Of a DNA stretch of 7,465 nucleotides, positions 1 to 6,331 are shown in pieces. The notes under the pieces are model-generated. The model made no database searches. It had not been told where the DNA came from and saw only the letters and a list, made by a program, of their open reading frames with translations. The DNA lies in contig JAOUEB010000056.1 of assembly GCA_029858925.1 (NCBI GenBank), positions 1-7,465 on the forward strand, in the 5' to 3' direction. This DNA is from Nitrospira sp. Its GTDB lineage: Bacteria; Nitrospirota; Nitrospiria; Nitrospirales; Nitrospiraceae. Positions within the stretch are counted from its first letter, which is position 1. Each line of letters begins with the position of its first letter. Position numbers and translations under genes: made by a program.

Positions 1-411
1 TTCTTTCGTGATGCCGCGCAGGGTCAAGTCGCCGATGGCTGTGAAGGTGTCGCCTTGTTTCTTGGCGCTTTTCAGTTTGTAGGTCATCGTCGGAAACTGC
101 GCGACGTCGAGAAAGTCGGCCTGGCGCAGATGGGCATCGCGTTTGTCGTGATTCGTATCGATCGAGGCCGCGTTGATTGTCGCTTCGATCGCCTTGACCG
201 TCTTGGCGTCCGCATCCATCTCGACGAATCCCCTGTAGTCCGTGAAACGCCCGGCGGTCTTGGAGACCACCATGTGCGCGACGCGAAACTCGATGAGCGA
301 GTGATCGGGATCGATATCCCATCGAGCCGTTTCAGCTCCGGCGCCGACCGGCAGCCCGGCCAGCCATCCGCATACTGCCGCACATGCGATCCAGCGTCGT
401 CCGATGTTCAT
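1..411 (-). CDS. YceI-family periplasmic protein (3' end cut by window edge)
   Basis: YceI proteins are small lipocalin-like beta-barrels, usually exported, that bind isoprenoid-type lipids; the cellular role is known for few of them. The 137 visible codons start at ATG 411-409, with GGAGG seven bases upstream, and have no stop before the edge. Residues 1-26 form a Sec signal peptide: Arg-Arg at 5-6, a hydrophobic core, and AGA before a likely cut at Glu27. The mature part opens with the family hallmark WDIDPDHSLIEFRVAH (31-46), then a Gly-Arg-Phe turn (54-56), and later KRDAHLRQADFLDV (90-103) and FPTMTYKLKS (106-115), both typical of YceI. About 50-60 residues are probably missing from the C-terminus. 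It lies 43 bases downstream of the TonB-domain gene on the same strand, so the two are probably co-transcribed. Family assignment is secure; the ligand and process are unknown. Confidence 0.9.
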   Translation of the reverse strand, partial: MNIGRRWIACAAVCGWLAGLPVGAGAETARWDIDPDHSLIEFRVAHMVVSKTAGRFTDYRGFVEMDADAKTVKAIEATINAASIDTNHDKRDAHLRQADFLDVAQFPTMTYKLKSAKKQGDTFTAIGDLTLRGITKE

Positions 412-454
412 GTTGCCGCCTCCATTGAGTGTGGGTGTCGTGGTGCAACCGCCG

Positions 455-1465
455 TCATGGCTTGGATATGAGAGGCGCCGCATTCGGCTGCGGCGCCTGA
501 GTATTCGAAGCCGACCTGACTTCACGCGCACCCGTCCGCGCGCCCGTCCGCATCCGCACATGCACCTCGACCGGCTCCGATCCCACATCCTCAGGAAAGG
601 GAGGAAACGGTTGCGCATGGACGACGGCATAAATGCCGGCCTCGTTGATCACGCGCGAGCCGGAGCCCTTTTCAATCTGGATCAACTGAGCCCGCCCGTT
701 TGGATACATGCGAAACCGGACCTGCACCGTTTCGCTCGACGGAGCATGGCGAACCCGGTGCGTTGTGTGGCTCCAGCTTTGGCTCAGGAGCGCACTGACA
801 TGCTGCCAATAGGCCGGCCCCGGTCCCGGTCCCGGCCCCGGGGCAGGCAGCGGGAGGAGATTTTCTTCCACCAGCGACGTGTCGATGATGGGCGTCGCAT
901 CAGGCGGAAGGTCATCGTCGCCGGAGTCTTCTTCGCCAAGTTCGTAAAGGCGTGGAGGCGGGAGGTCGTCAGCGTCGTTCTGCAGTGCGGGTTTCCCCAG
1001 CGTCACGTAGACAATGCGCGTCATCACCCGTTCCAGTTTCTTGTCGTTCTTGGCCCGGGCAAAGGTGACTTGGATACGCGCGACTTTGGGAGACACCGAG
1101 AGCTTTCCCGGAGCAATGGGTTCGAGGATCGCGGTGGCACGCATCTCCATGGATTCGGAATCCGGTTCCATCGTGACGATCTGTCGTTCGAAGTGGATCG
1201 ATTCGCAAATGGCGACTATGGGGGTGTGACTGTGGACCACACCGTTGAGCGTCAGAGACAGCTTGAGCGGGTTGCCGATGCGGATATCTCCGGAAGCGTC
1301 CAGACCGGCAAAATCGAAAATGACCGAGCGGTGTCTCGGCGAGGCCGGTTGCGTCGCGTTGGAAGGGGAAGCAGCCTGAAGTTCAGGATGGAAGGCAGGC
1401 CCGATCGAGAATGCCAAGAGAAGGCCGGGAATGAGCGCAACAGATCGGAAGCTTGGACGAACCAT
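455..1465 (-). CDS. TonB C-terminal-domain protein with signal peptide or anchor
   Basis: This 336-residue protein ends in a TonB/TolA-type C-terminal domain at about residues 219-306. That domain runs from YWQHVSALLSQSW through VRFRMYPNGRAQLIQIEKGSGS to the PFPPFP and EVHVRMRTG strands, the pattern used to contact outer-membrane partners. Residues 1-31 form a signal peptide (cut near LQA at 29-31) or a weak membrane anchor. Residues 47-158 look beta-rich and match no family I can name. An acidic linker (162-190) and a Pro-Gly run (209-217, encoded at 815-841) join the two parts. An in-frame TAG lies just upstream of ATG 1465, so this is the longest ATG-initiated form. Classical TonB has a long Pro-Lys/Pro-Glu spacer and works with ExbB/ExbD; neither is visible here. 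It could instead be a periplasmic scaffold or envelope-stress protein. TonB-domain call good; role open. Confidence 0.75.
   Translation of the reverse strand: MVRPSFRSVALIPGLLLAFSIGPAFHPELQAASPSNATQPASPRHRSVIFDFAGLDASGDIRIGNPLKLSLTLNGVVHSHTPIVAICESIHFERQIVTMEPDSESMEMRATAILEPIAPGKLSVSPKVARIQVTFARAKNDKKLERVMTRIVYVTLGKPALQNDADDLPPPRLYELGEEDSGDDDLPPDATPIIDTSLVEENLLPLPAPGPGPGPGPAYWQHVSALLSQSWSHTTHRVRHAPSSETVQVRFRMYPNGRAQLIQIEKGSGSRVINEAGIYAVVHAQPFPPFPEDVGSEPVEVHVRMRTGARTGAREVRSASNTQAPQPNAAPLISKP
473..498 (-). repeat. Perfect 10-bp inverted repeat at the end of the TonB-domain gene
   Basis: AGGCGCCGCA (473-482) and TGCGGCGCCT (489-498) are exact reverse complements around a six-base loop. The hairpin lies in the last codons of the TonB-domain gene, 16 bases before its stop codon, and would form in the mRNA ahead of the yceI start. 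No U-run follows in the direction of transcription, so it is not a standard intrinsic terminator. It might be an RNA-processing or stability hairpin, or chance in GC-rich coding DNA. Confidence 0.5.
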
Positions 1466-1474
1466 GTTCCCGGT

Positions 1475-1503
1475 ATCCTACTCATCACGGCGATGCCGCG
1501 CAA
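1475..1503 (-). promoter_or_regulatory. Possible promoter of the TonB-domain/yceI operon
   Basis: Read on the minus strand, TTGCGC (1503-1498) and TAGGAT (1480-1475) are separated by exactly 17 bases. Three of six bases match the -35 consensus and four of six the -10 consensus. Transcription would start two to four bases before the ATG at 1465, giving a very short leader. The AGGA inside the -10 could instead act as a distant Shine-Dalgarno if the true promoter lies further upstream. Confidence 0.35.
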
Positions 1504-1554
1504 CCAGTTTTAATCCGCACTGCTGCGCCGATCAGGATGCTGAACGCACGCAGT

Positions 1555-1565
1555 TGGTATAGAAT
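1555..1565 (+). promoter_or_regulatory. Possible extended -10 promoter of tdh, giving a leaderless transcript
   Basis: TGG followed by TATAGAAT contains an extended -10 (TGn at 1555-1557) and two overlapping -10 candidates: TATAGA at 1558 and TAGAAT at 1560, the latter five of six to consensus. No good -35 is seen 16-18 bases upstream. The expected start point for TAGAAT falls at or next to the tdh ATG at 1572. No Shine-Dalgarno sequence lies between, consistent with a leaderless or near-leaderless mRNA. Confidence 0.4.
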
Positions 1566-1571
1566 GGCCCC

Positions 1572-2606
1572 ATGCGCGCGTTGGTCAAAACAACTTCCGC
1601 CCCAGGTTTGACTGCGACGAATTGGCCGGACCCCACTCCAGGCCCGCGCGACGTCATCGTCAAGGTCGCCGCCACTTCCTTGTGCGGAACCGACGCCCAT
1701 ATCTATCGCTGGGACGACTGGGCTCAAGGGCGTGTGCATCCTCCACGCATCATCGGCCATGAAGTATGCGGCCATGTCGTGGAGATCGGGCGCGAGGTGT
1801 CGCTGGTGAACGTCGGCGATTATGTCGCCGCCGAATCGCACATTACTTGTGGCCGGTGCTTTCAATGCCGAACCGGACAGGCGCATGTTTGCAAGCAGTA
1901 CAAAATTCTCGGCATCGATCGCGACGGCTCCTATGCCGAGTATGTCGCGCTGCCGGAAGGGCTGTTGTGGCGCACCGCCGCGGAGATCCCTCCGGAGTTT
2001 GCCTGTGTCCAGGAACCGCTTGGGAATGCCGTCGATGCCGCCCTGGCCGAAGACCTGACGGGCCATACGGTCTTGGTGACGGGATGCGGGCCGACCGGTT
2101 TATTTGCCATTGCCGTCGCCCGTGTGTCAGGCGCGGCCGTCATTATCGCAACCGATACAAGCGAGTACCGGTTGGGGTTGGCCAAACAATTGGGCGCAGA
2201 CCATATGGTGAACGTAAAAACCAGCCAGCCGGAGGCGGTCAACGACGCGATTCGCGAGCTGACCGCGGGCGAAGGCGTCGATGCGGCGCTGGAAATGTCT
2301 GGCGATCCGGCAGCGCTGCACCAAGCCTTTCGTTCCGTCAAGAATGGTGGGCGGGTGACCCTCTTCGGGATTCCAACCGGCCAAGTGTGCTTCGATCTTC
2401 CGAATGAAATCATTTTCAAGGGCATTCGCGTGTACGGCGTGACGGGCCGGCGTCTGTTCGGTACGTGGTACAGGCTCGCGGGGCTTTTCAAGGCAGGCCT
2501 GGACATCCGGCCGGTAATCACCCATTCATTCCCGATGGCCGAATTCGCGACAGGATTCGATTTGATTCGATCCGGACAATGCGGGAAAGTGGTGTTGATC
2601 CCGTAA
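1572..2606 (+). CDS. tdh: L-threonine 3-dehydrogenase (zinc, NAD-dependent)
   Basis: Tdh oxidises L-threonine with NAD+ to 2-amino-3-oxobutyrate in the cytoplasm, the first step of threonine breakdown to glycine. The 344-residue length fits the medium-chain dehydrogenase Tdh family. Visible landmarks are the catalytic zinc ligands Cys38 and His63-Glu64 in GHE, the Tdh-type segment ESHITCGRC with His90, the structural zinc cysteines 93, 96, 99 and 107, the nucleotide loop GCGPTG (171-176) and Asp195 at the end of the next strand, which favours NAD over NADP. The C-terminal motifs IFKGIRVYGVTGR and GTWY are also Tdh-specific. The start MRAL aligns with the known MKAL start of Escherichia coli Tdh, although no ribosome-binding site precedes it. 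The next gene, kbl, encodes the partner enzyme that consumes the unstable product. A sorbitol- or butanediol-type dehydrogenase is unlikely given these motifs and the neighbour. Confidence 0.95.
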   Translation: MRALVKTTSAPGLTATNWPDPTPGPRDVIVKVAATSLCGTDAHIYRWDDWAQGRVHPPRIIGHEVCGHVVEIGREVSLVNVGDYVAAESHITCGRCFQCRTGQAHVCKQYKILGIDRDGSYAEYVALPEGLLWRTAAEIPPEFACVQEPLGNAVDAALAEDLTGHTVLVTGCGPTGLFAIAVARVSGAAVIIATDTSEYRLGLAKQLGADHMVNVKTSQPEAVNDAIRELTAGEGVDAALEMSGDPAALHQAFRSVKNGGRVTLFGIPTGQVCFDLPNEIIFKGIRVYGVTGRRLFGTWYRLAGLFKAGLDIRPVITHSFPMAEFATGFDLIRSGQCGKVVLIP

Positions 2607-2607
2607 T

Positions 2608-2689
2608 AGGACTGAGGTGCGAGGACTGAGGGCCGAGTGAAAAGCAAGATCTCCTCTTACTCAGTCCTCAGCACTCAAACCTCAGTCCT
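2608..2689. repeat. Inverted arrays of 7-bp units (intergenic hairpin element)
   Basis: The tdh-kbl gap is almost filled by two facing arrays of heptads. Plus-strand units are GACTGAG (2610-2616), GTGCGAG (2617-2623), GACTGAG (2624-2630) and GGCCGAG (2631-2637). On the minus strand the right arm reads GACTGAG (2687-2681), GTTTGAG (2680-2674), TGCTGAG (2673-2667) and GACTGAG (2666-2660). All eight fit NNNYGAG. The arms can pair: 2608-2618 with 2679-2689 (11 bp) and 2621-2630 with 2660-2669 (10 bp), leaving an asymmetric internal loop and an apical loop at 2631-2659. No T-run follows, so it is not a clear terminator. It may affect tdh-kbl mRNA stability or the ratio of the two proteins, or be a dispersed intergenic repeat. 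Confidence 0.85.
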
Positions 2690-2698
2690 GGTTTAGCC

Positions 2699-3889
2699 AT
2701 GGCGTACTCGTCCCTTAAGAACGTTCTTCAACAACAGCTTGCCGAGATCCGCGCGAAAGGCCTCTACAAGTCCGAGCGGCGCATCCTGGGCCCGCAAGGC
2801 TCGGATATCCTGGTGGACCGAGGCCCGGTCTTGAATCTCTGCGCCAACAATTATCTCGGGCTGGCGAATCACCCGGAGATCGTTCAGGCCGCTATGGATG
2901 GCTTGAAGACGCACGGTTACGGCATGGCCTCGGTGCGTTTCATCTGCGGCACTCAAGATTTGCATAAGCGGCTGGAGCAGGCCGTCAGCTCGTTCTTGGG
3001 CACCGAGGGCACCGTGCTCTACAGCTCCTGTTTCGATGCCAACGGCGGATTGTTCGAATCGTTGGTGGATGAGCGCGACGCTGTCATCAGCGATGCCTTG
3101 AACCATGCCAGCCTGATCGACGGCATCCGGCTCTGTAAGGCGACACGATTGCGATACGCCCATTCGGATATGGGGGAGCTTGAAGGGCGGTTGGAAGCAT
3201 CGCACAACAGCCGGTTGCGGCTCATCGTGACTGACGGAGTGTTTTCGATGGATGGAGATCTGGCCAAGCTTGACCGGATTGTCGAGCTTGCTGAGCGGTA
3301 CGATGCGGCGGTGGTGGTGGATGACAGCCATGCGACCGGCGTCCTTGGTCCCCAAGGGAGGGGCACGCCGGCTCATTTCGGCGTGGCTGATCGTGTGGAC
3401 ATGATCACAAGCACACTGGGCAAGACGCTGGGTGGAGCCGCAGGAGGGTTTACCTCGGGCAAGGCTGAGATCGTTGACTTGCTTCGCCAGCGGTCGAGGC
3501 CCTATCTGTTCTCCAACGCGCTTCCGCCGGTGGTGGCGGCCGGCGCCTTGCGCGCGCTTGATCTCGTAGCGCAAGGAGACGAGTTGCGCGAGCGGCTCTA
3601 TGCCAATGCGGCGTTCTTTCGCGCTCAGCTGGCCGCGCTGGGATTTCGCCTTATTCCTGGCGAGCACCCCATTATTCCCGTCATGTTAGGCGAGGCTTCG
3701 CTCGCCACGGCGATGGCTGAGGCGCTGTTGAACGAGGCCGTGTACGTGGTTGGATTCAGCCATCCCGTCGTCCCCGAAGGCCAAGCCAGAATCCGCGTCC
3801 AGATGTCGGCGGCGCACACGAGAGCCCAGATGGAACGGGCAGTGGCGGCCTTTGCCAAGGTCGGCCGATCGCTCGACGTCATTCGGTAA
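2699..3889 (+). CDS. kbl: Glycine C-acetyltransferase (2-amino-3-ketobutyrate CoA ligase)
   Basis: Kbl is a PLP enzyme of the alpha-oxoamine synthase family that cleaves 2-amino-3-oxobutyrate with CoA to glycine and acetyl-CoA. It works directly behind Tdh. The 396-residue length is normal. The sequence shows [14 protein letters not shown] (46-59), [13 protein letters not shown] (78-90), the PLP-stacking His136 in SDALNHAS, Asp208 and His211 in [10 protein letters not shown], and the Schiff-base lysine Lys242 in [22 protein letters not shown] and [19 protein letters not shown] near the C-terminus are strongly Kbl-like. 8-Amino-7-oxononanoate synthase (BioF) is the main alternative; the Kbl-specific motifs and the adjacent tdh argue against it. 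The start is the only ATG in place, but there is no recognisable Shine-Dalgarno sequence; the right arm of the heptad element ends nine bases before it. Probably an operon with tdh. Confidence 0.95.
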   Translation: MAYSSLKNVLQQQLAEIRAKGLYKSERRILGPQGSDILVDRGPVLNLCANNYLGLANHPEIVQAAMDGLKTHGYGMASVRFICGTQDLHKRLEQAVSSFLGTEGTVLYSSCFDANGGLFESLVDERDAVISDALNHASLIDGIRLCKATRLRYAHSDMGELEGRLEASHNSRLRLIVTDGVFSMDGDLAKLDRIVELAERYDAAVVVDDSHATGVLGPQGRGTPAHFGVADRVDMITSTLGKTLGGAAGGFTSGKAEIVDLLRQRSRPYLFSNALPPVVAAGALRALDLVAQGDELRERLYANAAFFRAQLAALGFRLIPGEHPIIPVMLGEASLATAMAEALLNEAVYVVGFSHPVVPEGQARIRVQMSAAHTRAQMERAVAAFAKVGRSLDVIR

Positions 3890-3905
3890 AACCCGCCGAT
3901 CTGAA

Positions 3906-3934
3906 TTGACTTTTCGCAGTCGCCCCAGTATTCT
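3906..3934 (+). promoter_or_regulatory. Sigma70-type promoter for rplI-glyA-nrdR
   Basis: TTGACT (3906-3911) and TATTCT (3929-3934) are separated by exactly 17 bases; five of six and four of six bases match consensus. The expected start point near 3941 gives a leader of about 24 bases containing GAAGGAG (3951-3957), seven bases before the rplI ATG. It lies 16 bases after the kbl stop, so rplI and glyA need not depend on read-through from tdh-kbl. No terminator hairpin is visible between the kbl stop and this promoter. Confidence 0.7.
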
Positions 3935-3964
3935 CCTTTCCTTTCTCAGAGAAGGAGTGAGGGT

Positions 3965-4435
3965 ATGAAAGTCATTCTGCAAGAGACGATGGACGGGGTG
4001 GGCCACCTCGGCGATGTCATCAACGTGGCCAATGGATTTGCCAGGAATTTCTTGCTGCCTCGCCGCAAAGCGGTCGAAGCCGACAGCCGGAGCATCAAAG
4101 CCTTCGAACATGCCAAACGAGCTGCGGCGGAGAAGGCCAAGAAGGAAAAACTGGAAATCGAAACCCATGCCAAGAAGGTGTCGGCGGTCACGCTGACCAT
4201 CGAGGCTCAAGTGGGCAAGGACGATAAGATGTTCGGCTCGGTGACGGTCAAGGATATCGCCGAGGGGTTGGCCGCTCAAGGCTTCACCGTGGACCGGCGG
4301 AAGATTCAATTGGGGCAGCCGATCAAGGAATTGGGGGAGGTCGCAGTGCCCATCAAGATGCCGAGGGATGTGACGGCGACGGTGACTGTGCGTGTAGTGA
4401 AGAAGCAGGACGCTGAAGCGCCGACCCAGCCGTAG
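3965..4435 (+). CDS. rplI: 50S ribosomal protein L9
   Basis: L9 binds 23S rRNA with its N-terminal domain and reaches away from the large subunit on a long helix, helping reading-frame maintenance. The 156 residues are slightly longer than the usual 148-150. The N-domain (about 1-50) carries [19 protein letters not shown] (13-24) and the rRNA-contacting GFARNFLLP (24-32). A Lys/Ala/Glu-rich helix follows at about 41-75. The C-domain shows [13 protein letters not shown] (88-100) and [13 protein letters not shown] (121-133); the tail 147-156 is extra and Pro-rich. The start has a strong Shine-Dalgarno sequence (GAAGGAG). In many bacteria rplI follows rpsF and rpsR; here it has its own promoter after kbl and is followed 16 bases later by glyA. 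Confidence 0.97.
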   Translation: MKVILQETMDGVGHLGDVINVANGFARNFLLPRRKAVEADSRSIKAFEHAKRAAAEKAKKEKLEIETHAKKVSAVTLTIEAQVGKDDKMFGSVTVKDIAEGLAAQGFTVDRRKIQLGQPIKELGEVAVPIKMPRDVTATVTVRVVKKQDAEAPTQP

Positions 4436-4451
4436 GATAAGAGAGAACGAG

Positions 4452-5714
4452 ATGTACGAGGGAATCGGATCAGTCGATGCTCTGAAAACTGCGGATCCAG
4501 ATGTCTACGCGGCGATCGAAGCGGAAGAGACGCGGCAGCGGGACAAGCTGCTCTTGATTGCATCGGAAAACTTTGCCAGTCCTGCTGTATTGGCCGCGCA
4601 GGGCTCTGTGCTGACCAACAAGTATGCGGAGGGGTATCCCGGCAGACGGTATTACGGTGGATGTCAGCACGCCGACACGGTCGAAGATCTGGCGATTCAG
4701 CGGTGCAAAGAGATTTTTGGAGCCGAGCACGTCAACGTGCAGCCGCATTCCGGTTCCCAGGCCAACATGGCGGCCTACCTGTCGGTATTGAAGCCGGGTG
4801 ACACTATACTCGGGATGGATCTGGCCCAAGGAGGGCATCTGACCCATGGTAGCAAAGTCAACTTCTCCGGCATTCTCTTTCGCGTGTTTTCGTACGGAGT
4901 AGACCGGAAGACAGAAACTATCGACTACGATGCGGTGCAGAAAGCGGCCGAGGAATGCCGGCCCCGCATGATCGTGGTGGGTGCCAGCGCCTATGCCCGC
5001 GTGTTGGATTTTCCCAGGTTTCAAGCCATCGCCAAGTCGGTCGGCGCCTATTTGCTGGTTGATATTGCTCACATTGCCGGTCTTATTGCCGCAGGGCTGC
5101 ATCCCAATCCCGTACCCTATGCGGACTTTGTGACCACGACGACCCATAAGACTCTTCGGGGCCCGCGCGGCGGGGTCACGATGTGTAAGGCCGAGTATGC
5201 GAAGGGCGTCGATAAGCTGGTGTTTCCCGGCTTGCAGGGCGGGCCCCTTATGCACGTGATTGCGGCCAAAGCCGTCGCCTTCAAGGAAGCCTTGTCTCCG
5301 TCGTTCAAGCGCTACCAGCAGCAGGTTCTTGCCAACGCGAAGGCGTTGGCGCAGGGGTTGATGGATCACGGGTACAAGATCGTCTCCGGCGGGACCGATA
5401 CGCATCTCATGCTGGTGAACCTTTCGAATAAGGGAATCACGGGCAAAGATGCCGATGCCGCCCTTGATGCGGCCGGCATCATCCTGAACAAGAACGCCGT
5501 TCCTTACGACGAAAAGCCGCCGGCAGTGGCCAGCGGCATCCGGCTTGGCTCTCCGATCGTGTCCACGCGGGGGATGCGGGAGCCGGAGATGAAACAGATC
5601 GTGGAGCTGATCGATCGTGTGCTGCAGCACCGGCAAGAACCGGCGGTGCTGGAAGAGGTTCGCCTGCATGCCAAGGCGCTGTGCAACCGGTTCCCTATCT
5701 TCCATTCCTACTGA
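4452..5714 (+). CDS. glyA: Serine hydroxymethyltransferase
   Basis: GlyA is a cytoplasmic PLP enzyme that interconverts serine plus tetrahydrofolate with glycine plus 5,10-methylene-tetrahydrofolate, the main source of one-carbon units. The 420-residue length is typical. Visible are [12 protein letters not shown] (33-44), [15 protein letters not shown] (56-70) with Glu60 and Tyr68 at the positions of the catalytic Glu and Tyr, [11 protein letters not shown] (95-105), His129, Asp204 and His207 in VDIAHIAGL, and the PLP lysine Lys233 in [28 protein letters not shown] and GIRLGSP follow further on. The start lies 16 bases after rplI with a purine-rich GAGAGAACGAG stretch as a modest ribosome-binding site, so it is very probably co-transcribed with rplI. 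Its substrate, glycine, is also the product of the tdh-kbl pathway immediately upstream. Confidence 0.98.
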   Translation: MYEGIGSVDALKTADPDVYAAIEAEETRQRDKLLLIASENFASPAVLAAQGSVLTNKYAEGYPGRRYYGGCQHADTVEDLAIQRCKEIFGAEHVNVQPHSGSQANMAAYLSVLKPGDTILGMDLAQGGHLTHGSKVNFSGILFRVFSYGVDRKTETIDYDAVQKAAEECRPRMIVVGASAYARVLDFPRFQAIAKSVGAYLLVDIAHIAGLIAAGLHPNPVPYADFVTTTTHKTLRGPRGGVTMCKAEYAKGVDKLVFPGLQGGPLMHVIAAKAVAFKEALSPSFKRYQQQVLANAKALAQGLMDHGYKIVSGGTDTHLMLVNLSNKGITGKDADAALDAAGIILNKNAVPYDEKPPAVASGIRLGSPIVSTRGMREPEMKQIVELIDRVLQHRQEPAVLEEVRLHAKALCNRFPIFHSY

Positions 5715-5747
5715 TAAGCCCCCATTTATGAGCCATGGTCGCCGCCT

Positions 5748-6212
5748 GTGAAATGTCCCTTCTGCGATGAGCTGGAAGACAAGGTGGTCGATTCACGGAT
5801 GGCCAAGGAAGGCGAAGTCATTCGCCGCCGCCGCGAGTGTATCGGGTGCCGCCGCCGCTACACCACGTATGAGCGGGTCGATGAGATCCTCCCGGTCGTC
5901 GTCAAGAAGGACGGCCGCCGCGAATCGTTCGACCGGAGTAAGATTCTTTCCGGGATAAAGAAGGCCTGCGAGAAACGTCCGGTCAGCACGGCGACGATCG
6001 AGGATGCCGCCGACCGGATCGAAAAGCGGATTCAGGAGATGGGCGAGAGCGAAATCAAAAGCCGGGTGGTGGGCGAGGAAGTGATGAAGGAATTGCATCA
6101 GTTGGACCAGGTCGCCTATGTCCGGTTCGCGTCCGTGTATCGGGAGTTCAAGGACATCGACCAGTTCATGGATGAGCTGAAAGTCCTGGCTCAACAGCGC
6201 CGCGAGCGTTGA
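5748..6212 (+). CDS. nrdR: Transcriptional repressor NrdR
   Basis: NrdR is a zinc-ribbon/ATP-cone repressor of ribonucleotide reductase genes; it senses ATP/dATP and binds paired NrdR boxes. The 154 residues match the family. The N-terminal zinc ribbon has Cys3, Cys6, Cys31 and Cys34 in CPFC and CIGC, with the Arg-rich RRRREC and RRRYTTYE stretches between and after. The ATP-cone spans about 49-139, from [17 protein letters not shown] to [18 protein letters not shown]. The start codon is GTG; the resulting MKCPFC is the normal family N-terminus, and no upstream in-frame start fits. No Shine-Dalgarno sequence is visible. The gene follows glyA by 33 bases, a common pairing. No obvious pair of NrdR boxes is seen in this window, so its targets lie elsewhere. 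Confidence 0.97.
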   Translation: MKCPFCDELEDKVVDSRMAKEGEVIRRRRECIGCRRRYTTYERVDEILPVVVKKDGRRESFDRSKILSGIKKACEKRPVSTATIEDAADRIEKRIQEMGESEIKSRVVGEEVMKELHQLDQVAYVRFASVYREFKDIDQFMDELKVLAQQRRER

Positions 6213-6292
6213 GCCCCAGCTCTCAAACCCTCCTTCTTGCGTTGCCGGCTCTTGTTTTTCATTCACCCCGACTGATTTGAGCGGCATCGATC

Positions 6293-6308
6293 GTTCGCAC
6301 GGGCGAAC
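6293..6308. promoter_or_regulatory. 16-bp palindrome upstream of the kinase gene (possible operator)
   Basis: GTTCGC (6293-6298) and GCGAAC (6303-6308) are perfect inverted half-sites around ACGG. The element ends 23 bases before the kinase ATG at 6332, in the 119-base gap after nrdR. The size and symmetry suit a dimeric regulator, possibly the NarL-type regulator encoded just downstream. It could equally fold as a short hairpin in the mRNA leader. No convincing promoter was recognised in the gap, so its position relative to a start point is unknown. Confidence 0.35.
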
Positions 6309-6331
6309 AGTGTACGCGGAGCGCCGACGAC

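Noticed and set aside
815..841. Pro-Gly run in the TonB-domain gene as a simple-sequence or phase-variation locus
   Set aside because: The unit is six bases with varied codons, so slippage would keep frame; it is better explained as a rigid linker.
404..1513. Long plus-strand open frame (369 codons) opposite the TonB-domain gene
   Set aside because: Its protein is Arg/His-rich with no domain logic, while the minus strand encodes a signal peptide and a recognisable TonB C-terminal domain.
2608..2698. Heptad element as an intrinsic terminator of tdh
   Set aside because: The stem is moderate in GC with a large loop and is not followed by a T-run, and kbl needs transcription through it.
2693..3667. 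Long minus-strand open frame (324 codons) opposite kbl
   Set aside because: kbl is unmistakable on the plus strand; the opposite frame is a by-product of GC-rich codon use and resembles no family.
4470..5705. Long minus-strand open frame (411 codons) opposite glyA
   Set aside because: It mirrors glyA almost exactly in extent, and its protein shows no motif; a shadow of a strongly conserved gene.
6210..6258. Possible terminator after nrdR (GAGCC near the stop, GGCTC, then a T-rich stretch)
   Set aside because: Only about five pairs around a loop of some 30 bases, and the T-run is interrupted; too weak to call.
6213..6331. Promoter for the kinase operon
   Set aside because: Candidate -35 boxes (TTGCCG at 6242, TTGTTT at 6252) have no acceptable -10 at 16-18 bases; transcription may come from nrdR or from a non-sigma70 promoter.
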